Origin: Paratinospora sagittata
Lineage: Eukaryota > Streptophyta > Magnoliopsida > Ranunculales > Menispermaceae
NCBI GenBank assembly: GCA_035771175.1
Contig: CM069590.1
Location: 59,093,683 to 59,157,682, forward strand
Length of the DNA: 64,000 nt
Direction of reading: 5' to 3'
In this document: positions 57,401 through 64,000 of the stretch, piece by piece
Numbering within the stretch: position 1 is the first letter of the stretch
How the letters are laid out: each line of letters opens with the position of its first letter
Translations under genes and position numbers: made by a program
The notes under the pieces: model-generated
What the model was told of the DNA's origin: nothing
Seen by the model: only the letters and a program-made list of their open reading frames with translations
Database searches by the model: none

Positions 57401-60400
57401 AAGAAAAGCAGAAATGGAAGCGACAAAGGTTTGCTAGTCTACTTTGTAATCAATGTGTTTCTCCTTGGACAAGTCCTGTGCAAAACCTAATCTATAAAAA
57501 AAAATGGCAGCCTGGTGTACAGAGCTCCCGCCTAGGTAGGGTTTGGGGAAGGATTCGACCACTTTAGGTCTATTGTACAAAGTCTTACCCTGTGTTGCAA
57601 CTTGCAAGAGGCTGAAAAAACTTAATTTATAATTTATTATTTTTGATGAAAGTGAATAGCGAAAATTCACACTTACCCTAAGATCATATTTAGATACATT
57701 TGATGGGAATTCCAGCCATGTGTTAAACTTGGGAGGATGTGAATCTTCTATGGTTTCAGTCATGCATTTAGGGAGCTTTTGTTCATAAATCATAATATTA
57801 ATTTTTGTACTTTGCATTAAATTTGCAGGCGGAAAATATGATTGCACATAAAGAGGAGATTTTTTCACGCCCTAAAAGAACTTGGTTTGCTACAGAAAAG
57901 GAGAAAAAACTTGTAGCTAAGGCAGAAAAGGTAAATTTTGTCGCTTATGATCACTGTTTTAGTGCCTTCATTTTTAATCTTATTTATCTGGTTTTCAACA
58001 TTGGCAATGTGTGCACATATAAACACACATGTACACTCACATATTCACTAGTGCTATAAATGTGGTTCCTTAATCAACTGAAGACATTTTTAAATTCTCC
58101 TTAATACCAAGGTGAAGTATAAAAGTACTGGAATTCATGCAGTCATTTGTACCCTGTCCAGCTCATTAAAGCTGAAATACTCGTATTCATGAATTGGTTG
58201 CACAAGTAAAACTATGTTTAACAGTTTTCAGTTTTGTTGCACTAGTAAATTGAAAGACCTCGTACACAATCTCTTGGGTCTACTCCTAATGAAAGAAATG
58301 CACCTACAATTTGTATTGCTAGAGTATTGAGATTCTGCATCATAATTAATGTGCCTTCAGTTCTGGGCAAGTTTTGGACTTGTGATTTTCATTTTTCTAC
58401 CATAAAAATAAATATCCTGGGGGAAGGGGAAGGGAGTTGTTGACAAACAATTTTAAGGTGACTGTTTATGCCAATATTTGTTGCATAAGTTAATTGTATG
58501 ACCTTGTACTGTACTTCTTGAGCCTACTTCAATGCATTGCAACTACAAGTTGTAATCCTACGGTATTGAGACTCATCATAGTGGTTAATTTGATCTTCAG
58601 ATTATTCTGGACAAGTTGAAACTCGTAATTCTCATTTTTCAACTATCAATGGGTGATATCCTGGTAGGCTAGTCCATCACTTGTTTACAAGCAATTTTAG
58701 GTTGTAACAATTTATGCCAAATTTTCCTGCATAATTGATGGCTGATACCGAAGATAGTCTGATAAAACAGATAGATAAGTTAGTTGTCAGAAAATTAGAG
58801 CCTAACAAAGATTGCCAATCAAATTTAGGACAATTTGTGTGTATGTTCATATATGCATTTTAATCGACAATATAAGCCTTTATAGTTTATCCTAAGTAGT
58901 AAGTACTGATGGAGAGAAAAAAAAAATTCTTTACCAAGTTCTATATTCCAATAAAGTGTTTTCCACCTTTTCAGCTTTTTTATTTTCCTAATGGAGCCTT
59001 GTTTAGATATGTCATTGGTAATGGGATTCATTTCTCATCTGGTAGTCTGAAGTATTCCAGTATTTCATTTGTGCGCTTCTACTTCTGTTTCCATTAAATT
59101 TTGTTCTTCATTTTGCAGTCTGTTGTCATATGGTCTCAAAATCTCCATTTACTTTTGTCAGGCTTCTGTGGATAAAAATAACAGTTCGGCAGAGGTTATC
59201 AGTGCTGAGCAGGCTGAAGATCTCAAGATGAAGGAGAAAAGAAAGCGTGAGCGTGAGGTATGATCATTGCTTCTCCTAATTCCGTTTTCTGTGTTTGAAT
59301 CATTTTGCTTGTCCAAATTCCATTCTTTCATTTGAACGGAATATCTGGCATAAGCACTTACTTTATGTGGATTATTGTTGGATGACCTCTGTCAAACAGA
59401 AAAATATGCCACGGAAGAAGCGTCGAAGACTTGAAGCAGAACGAGAGATGTTGGAGGATGGAAGTCAAGTCAACAAGTCAGAACAGGTATGTCCATTCAA
59501 TTTGCAAGAGAGTTGATGCCAGATGCATGTGCCATGGTAGTATTTAGGTTGCACTACCCTTTATAAGTTGCACCTTCAATATAACTGCACAAATATGTTT
59601 AACAGCAGGGAGGAGGCAAGGGTAAGGAGAAATCTGGAAAATCACTTGTAGATATGGCCTATCGACAAGCAAAAGCAGTGAAGGCCTTGAAGAAGGCACA
59701 GGCTGCTGGAAAGAGTGTGAAAAGGGTGGGCAAGAGGTCAAAACATTCTTCTTCTCAGAGAACTAAATCAAGGCCAGAGGAAATGCGGGAACTATTCCAG
59801 AATGATATGAGTGAAAGGAAGCAGAGAAAAAGCACTATTCAAGGAGGAAAGAAAAAGTCCAAACATTCTTTCAAGAGCAAATCACGGTATGGATATGAAA
59901 GCATATTTTTTTAGTTTCAAATTGCCCAAGTTTACATTTTTCAAGTTGTTGTGATGGTTTCGTCAAGTAATTAAATTGAATGTGATGAAACATCACTTGA
60001 TGAGAAATGATGCTGAGCCAACTGGTTACCAATAACTTAAGAGTTTCCATTAGGAGGGTAGGCCTTGGTTGCAATGTTAAAGGTTGCTCTATTGTCATTT
60101 GATGGTCATGGGTTTGAATTTGGAAACAATATTCACAATGCAGCGGTAAGGATGCGCATATTGACCCTTCCCTAAAGCTTTCAATGGCAGAAGCCTTGTG
60201 CACTGGGTACATTTTTTTTGTTTGTGAGCTTCCATTGGATTAGGTTATTGCAGGATCTATACACAATCAAATTGGCCGAGTGGCCTAGGCTAGTCGATAT
60301 GCTTTGAGGAAAAATTGTATTGTTTCCCTATAACTTGGCCTACTTAGCGGTTACTTGCTTGAAGTGGGAGCCTTGTGCTCTGGTTACATCTTTCTTAGTG

Positions 60401-61284
60401 TGAGCTTCCATTAGGTTAGGTTGCAAGATCCACACAGATATGCTTTGAGGGCAAATTGTTTTTTTTTTTTTTTTAAAACCTAGGTTTCCGGGCCTGCTTA
60501 TGGCACCTGACTAATCCTAGGGGGGTGCAAGCCCCTAGCCCGCAAAGGGGGCACCCCTTGAAACCCCGGGAAAAATCCCCGTTCGGGTTCATACCTTGGA
60601 GGGGGCACAAGTGGATGGGGCAAATTGTATTGTTTTCCTATATCTTGGCTTAGTGAGAGTTAACTTGATTGTAGAACCTATCTTTTGATATCAGAAAAAG
60701 TGGCCATTTGTTTAGTCAGAGGTGGAGCTACATAATGATGAGCCAAAACGCTTCATTTCAAATCAGATAAAGGGCCACCGATAGTTAGACCTTAAAAAAA
60801 TGATCACTACCCCTTTAAAATTAGGGCATACGTAGTGCACGAGGCTCCCGACTTTGCGGGGTTTGGGGATCAACTTCGTATTGCAACCCTTCTTTACTCA
60901 TGCCTGAGAATGGTTGTGTATAACCACTGTTTTTTTTTTTAAAAGCACAGGATTGTTAATCAGTCTCATTTTGCATGGTCCTATTTCCTTTGATAACCAA
61001 AATGCGTTGAAGAATGGATTCTATGGTTTGGATGGTCTGTGTTTGGGGTTGGTTACTAGTTAGACAAACCCATCTTGACTCCGCAGACATTGTGACACAT
61101 CTTATCATGGATCAGCTGAAATTCATAGTGGCATTGCACATAACATAGTTTTCATGCCTGCTCATTAGAACAGACCAAACAACAATATGGAATTGATTTT
61201 TGTTTACTACCTTTTTGAAACTCAACAAGAGGTTGAGCACTAATTGCTAATAAAAAATTTTCACGCAGGTACAAACGTAAATAG
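46307..61284 (+). CDS. RH28: DEAD-box ATP-dependent RNA helicase, RH28/DDX27 (Drs1) type
   Basis: Nineteen exons: 46307-46579, 46657-46833, 46921-46989, 47461-47567, 48307-48385, 50228-50401, 50978-51126, 51274-51369, 51813-51915, 54559-54621, 54924-54985, 56124-56220, 57159-57277, 57386-57428, 57829-57930, 59162-59257, 59400-59486, 59606-59886 and 61269-61284. They join in frame to about 730 residues. After an acidic N-terminus come the Q motif (GYHKPTPIQ), motif I (AITGSGKT), Ia (PTRELAVQ), TPGR, DEAD, SAT, the motif-IV region (VIIFSGTK), V (ARGLD) and VI ([10 protein letters not shown]). The C-terminus is a basic coiled-coil-like tail rich in KR and E ([17 protein letters not shown]), ending RYKRK. 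Yeast Drs1 and human DDX27 act in 60S subunit assembly in the nucleolus; that role is inferred. The gene covers 15 kb because introns 5, 9, 11, 13 and 18 carry transposons. Confidence 0.95.
48462..49886. mobile_element. 1.4-kb DNA-transposon-like element in RH28 intron 5
   Basis: The left end GGTAGCATTTGACAACTCTA and the reverse-complemented right end GGGGTGTTAGGCAACTCTG match at most positions, forming imperfect terminal inverted repeats. Flanking TTA and TTG could be a 3-bp duplication, as in PIF/Harbinger elements, but this is weak. The interior holds CT/GAGA-rich blocks in opposing orientation (about 49030-49130 and 49385-49460). No transposase was recognised. Confidence 0.5.
52101..52262 (+). 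mobile_element. Au-SINE-like element in RH28 intron 9
   Basis: GGGTGAGCTTTGGCACAACG opens a tRNA-like head with a box A, TGACTTGGAGGTCATGAG provides the box-B region, and TGGAGTAAGGTTACATGCAT then the TTCCCTAAGC body follow. It ends near CATGCATTGAGTACACCATT. This is the same family as the copies at 1376, 57504, 60055 and 60822. Confidence 0.7.
52265..53530 (-). mobile_element. RTE-type LINE 3' fragment, antisense, interrupted by a hAT element
   Basis: On the minus strand the 3' end encodes [20 protein letters not shown], a [15 protein letters not shown] segment and a short LNKA, then a tail with GTTGAGTTGATTTGAG. Upstream sequence (about 53427-53530) resumes the same element beyond the hAT insertion. 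Removing the hAT element and one copy of its 8-bp duplication rejoins the two parts. It belongs to the same LINE lineage as 1965-3780. Confidence 0.72.
52555..53426. mobile_element. Non-autonomous hAT element, CAAGG family, copy 3 (872 bp, older)
   Basis: It is colinear with copies 1 and 2 but more diverged. The left end has decayed to CATTGTTCAAAAATT; the right end reads GATCCTTG. The flanking 8-mers are GTCTCAAA (52547-52554) and ATCTCAAA (53427-53434), with one difference. The divergence and decayed end make it the oldest of the three. Confidence 0.8.
54347..54535 (+). repeat. Direct duplication of about 66 bp separated by a CT microsatellite
   Basis: CGTTCTAATTCCATAGTACA begins both copies (54347-54412 and 54469-54535), and both end TTTGGTATTGGCTCT. 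They differ by a few substitutions. Between them lie a CT run (about 54411-54446) and a short AT-rich spacer. The block is 24 bp before RH28 exon 10. Confidence 0.85.
55136..55670. mobile_element. AGGCG-type repeat element, copy B, in RH28 intron 11
   Basis: It starts AGTGTTTCAAGGCGTCG and ends GGCGCCTTGAAAACACT, giving inverted ends. It is the reverse complement, in order and content, of copy A at 42533-43085: the AATTAATTAATTATCTAGG stretch and the CTCTACGACCCTCCGG region both recur in inverted form. No clear target duplication. Confidence 0.62.
57504..57616 (-). mobile_element. Truncated Au-SINE-like element in RH28 intron 14
   Basis: On the plus strand it reads GCAGCCTGGTGTACAGAGCT, then CCCGCC and a GGGTTTGGGGAAGGATTC block, and ends near CTTGCAAGAGGCTG. 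This is the reverse of the Au-SINE 3' half. The tRNA-like head is missing. Confidence 0.6.
60055..60212 (+). mobile_element. Au-SINE-like element in RH28 intron 18
   Basis: GGCCTTGGTTGCAATGTTAA opens the head, TGATGGTCATGGGTTTGAAT gives box B, and AGCGGTAAGGATGCGCATA then CCCTTCCC follow. CTTGTGCACTGGGTACATTT closes it. GAGTTTCCATTAG before and GAGCTTCCATTGG after look like a worn 13-bp target duplication. It is the best-preserved copy of the family in the window. Confidence 0.75.
60459..60617 (-). mobile_element. Second SINE family, poly-A-tailed, in RH28 intron 18
   Basis: The plus strand begins with about 16 T and continues into a GC-rich body (CCTAGGTTTCCGGGCCTGC, then CACCCCTTGAAACCCCGGG), so the element is antisense with a poly-A tail. 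GGGCAAATTG flanks it on both sides (60449-60458 and 60618-60627), a clean 10-bp target duplication. A tRNA-like box B may be the reverse of CGTTCGGGTTCATACC. Confidence 0.72.
60822..60918 (-). mobile_element. Au-SINE-like 3' fragment
   Basis: GGGCATACGTAGTGCACGAG, GCTCCCG and GCGGGGTTTGGGGATCAAC match the reversed Au-SINE tail. The head is missing or unrecognisable. It lies in RH28 intron 18. Confidence 0.5.
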
Positions 61285-64000
61285 CTGTTACAATTCAGTT
61301 TCCATTGGAGTATGCTGTGGAGGAACCTTCTGCTTAATTAACTAGAAGGCCTTAATTCCAGTCTCTTTTGCCAACCAATGCAAGCTCTTTGATCCAATGC
61401 CGCCTTATTTGATTGATCATTGTTTATATTATAAACTGTTGTACTTTCATTAGATAATTTCCCTAGTAAATATTTATTAAACCCCCACTATTTCTGCAGA
61501 GATTTTGCCAAAATTTTTGATACATTTCTCTGCTGTCTCTGGTTTTAGGCAATGTATTAATTTTTGAGGCACTTGGGTGCCCACCATGCATTTTTATTGG
61601 CCCGGAGATGATAAAATCTGGTGCATGATTTAAAAAAAAAAAAATGAAAGAAGAGTTTTTTCAGCCAGGTGCCTTCACCTTGTATTTAGCTTGTATTTGT
61701 TCTGGTGGATTAGCAGTAATATTAGTGCAGTTGCCATTTCTTAATCTGAAATCTAGGTCTGTTCATGGATATATTGATACATATATATAGGTGTCACTCA
61801 ATGGAAAATAGTACCATAGTGGAAATAGCTGACGCCAGGGAACTCTTTCATAGTTTCTTTGAATATGCATACGTACATGTATCTTTAATGAGATCAGGTT
61901 TGGGCTGTCTGAGCCTATACAATCAAGGCAGGTGCTAATGGAAGCATCCCAACAACCAGGCAAACCATCTTTACATTGAAAGCGTGATGTCGGGTATGTA
62001 CGGCCACTCAAAATTTTAAGTAGGAAATCTCTTTGCTGAGTCATGCTTATTGAATTGCCATGGCTGTCTTGAAATGAGGTTCAGATGTTTGCAACCCACC
62101 AAACAACACGCAAGCACAAACACAAAAGAAAAACCTAAATCTTAACTCTCTCCACTTTGGTGGACCAGTCAAGAGCCCACTATAATGGAAGGTAGTGAGA
62201 CTACCAAATTTAGAGAATTCTGTGCATGTGGGTAAGGGATATAGGCTATTAAATGATATCTTTGACGCCTGCATCAATCCTCATCTATAGCCATGAATAA
62301 TCATGTTTAGTTTCATTTTTCTTTTTCTGCCTGTTTCCAAAGATATAGAATTATTTACAACTTAAGCTGTTCTTGAACCAATTTCGATTTGATTACATTT
62401 TCATGGTGCCTTTCAAAGAAAACTACAAGAACCAATTTTGATTTGATTACACTTTCATGGTCCCTTCAAAGAAAAACTATGTTAGATCTCATGGAATTAT
62501 GCAGAGATTGAAGGATAAGTTTTGTCTGAACAGAATGTTCTAATTGTTACTTTTAAACCGGTCTTGAACCATATTAACTTGTATATTTTCATGGCTGCTG
62601 TCCTGATTATGGTGAGTTTGAGAGGGTTTTGTTTTGGGTGAGGCTGGTAGCCCGAGCCCAGCCAAATGTCGAGTCTAGACTAACTGGAACAAACTGACCT
62701 TGAGTCTTGGTAGAGGTTGGCTTTGGTGTAGGCTACCTTGGTTCTTTCTTGATTTAGCTTTATTTCACTTGATTCAACTTATCTTTGATTTTGTTGCTGC
62801 CATCGTCTAAACCAAGTAGTTTTAATTAATGTTTTACCTCCGTCGTTGGTATCAATAATTGAGACTAGCTTTCTCAGACTACCATATCATCTGTTATGAT
62901 ATATATGTATTAATGTGTTTGCAACGATGAAAGATATTTGAAAAATGCTAAATTGATTGGAGTGTTGTACTGCAGTGCATGTGATTCAATATGAAAATTC
63001 AAAGATAATGGGGTGATGATGTAGTTTGTATTATGGTTTTTACCCCCAATTAACGTAGCAATGCTCAAGAAAAGGAGAGAAAAAAAATGATGATATGAGA
63101 AGCTTGCTGCGGAGTTGGTGCATAACTATGTTTTGAGAAGAGAATTATTGGTGTCAGTTGCCACGTGAACATTAATAGTTATTGCCTGCATTAAATGCAC
63201 TCTTGTTAGGAATATAAGTTAAAAATTCTCTCTTGTTCTATCACGAAGATGCGAGTCCCCCCTCCACCACTAGCTTCAAAAGTGGACCATATAATAAGTA
63301 GTCCTTTTGATAGGTCCAATTCCCTAATTGTATTAAGTTACACAGTTCATTTAGATGACCAAAGCAACATACAAATCTTTCATCCGAACTATTATTTAGA
63401 TTTGGTTGATGATATTCCACTCAGATATCTTCTTTTGCGTAGCTTAAATCAAATAATATATAGGCATAGAAAATATGTTTGGAATTTCACCTGGAACAAA
63501 TTCAAAGTCTTATATACTAGCTAGATCAGTTTTGAGTGTTTTTATGTTAGTCCGTCCATGTGTAAACACGTATTTTTCCAAGTATACCACATGTCACATT
63601 TCCATAATACGGTCCCAATTCCCAAGCCAAGCCCCAATACATGTGTGCTTGAGGATATGTCTAACATTTGGAACTTTTTTCGTTTTTTGAACTACCGATA
63701 TCGGGAGAATCATATGAAATCGGAATCTCTCAATAGTCAATAGGAACGGCCACTTCTCAATCTCTTTTCTGTCTTTTTTGCAAGTCGCATCAAAGGCCTA
63801 TTTGTTGATTCCATTAACGTTATTATAATTATTAGTATTATTAATCTTATTCTTGATTAGAGTTGAAAAAAATAATATGTTTTTATCAAGGAAAATAAAA
63901 ATAGAGTTAACAAATATCACTTCTTAACTCGTTTATATTACCATAAAAACATTATATGTACTCTTTATGAGAAAATAGAAATGTTATTTAAATTAGAAAT
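61285..64000. other. RH28 3' region and intergenic DNA to the window edge
   Basis: The first 200-300 bp are probably RH28 3' UTR. A near-duplicated segment (CCAATTT.GATTTGATTACA, then TTTCATGG) occurs at about 62379-62408 and 62431-62462. Frames at 61763-62277 (minus) and 63249-63743 (plus) have no recognisable family and no splice context. No gene can be supported. Confidence 0.45.

Noticed and set aside
60570..60600. tRNA gene suggested by a GTTCGGGTTCATACC box-B-like motif
   Set aside because: No cloverleaf can be drawn around it. It lies within a poly-A-tailed SINE with a target duplication, so it is at most a degenerate SINE promoter.
63249..63743. Possible gene at the right edge (91 and 61 residue frames)
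   Set aside because: No family resemblance, no splice or promoter context, and AT-biased codons.

Overview
This is a stretch of flowering-plant nuclear chromosome, almost certainly eudicot. The evidence is AT-rich intergenic DNA, many short exons with GT-AG introns, plant-specific gene families and a dense layer of plant retrotransposons, SINEs and hAT/MITE-like elements. The species cannot be named from the sequence alone.

Layout. 1-1346: the 5' end of a minus-strand Ty1/copia element (LTR, primer-binding site, leader, start of gag). Its leader carries an antisense cold-shock-domain fragment. 1.37-6.9 kb: a pile of nested, decayed elements (Au-like SINE, RTE-type LINE split by an L1-type LINE scrap, a 924-bp non-autonomous hAT element) plus an unidentified decayed coding fragment. 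7.37-9.0 kb: the 3' exons of an MLO gene, in frame but with no 5' half in view. 10.1-16.4 kb: a complete RPN10 gene (proteasome ubiquitin receptor). 18.6-26.9 kb: a full-length but decayed copia element with 485-bp LTRs and a perfect 5-bp target duplication, itself interrupted by a second hAT-type element. 28.8-29.6 kb: an actin-depolymerizing factor gene. 35.4-36.5 kb: an intronless CIP8-like RING E3 gene. 39.8-44.7 kb (minus): a SEC11 signal-peptidase gene. 46.3-61.3 kb: a 19-exon DEAD-box helicase gene of the RH28/DDX27 type, stretched to 15 kb by transposons in its introns.

The host genes are unrelated housekeeping functions: protein turnover (RPN10, CIP8-like), ER signal cleavage (SEC11), ribosome biogenesis (RH28) and actin dynamics (ADF). 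They do not form a pathway. SEC11 and RH28 are divergently arranged, with 1.6 kb between their start codons.

I found no CRISPR array, no biosynthetic cluster and no clear new multi-gene system. The most unusual content is the cold-shock domain inside the copia leader, the three-copy CAAGG hAT family with readable target duplications and relative ages, the orphan MLO 3' half, and a SEC11 model whose last membrane segment is missing. Exon boundaries were set by eye from reading frame, GT-AG signals and remembered family sequences. Family comparisons are from memory, not from a search.
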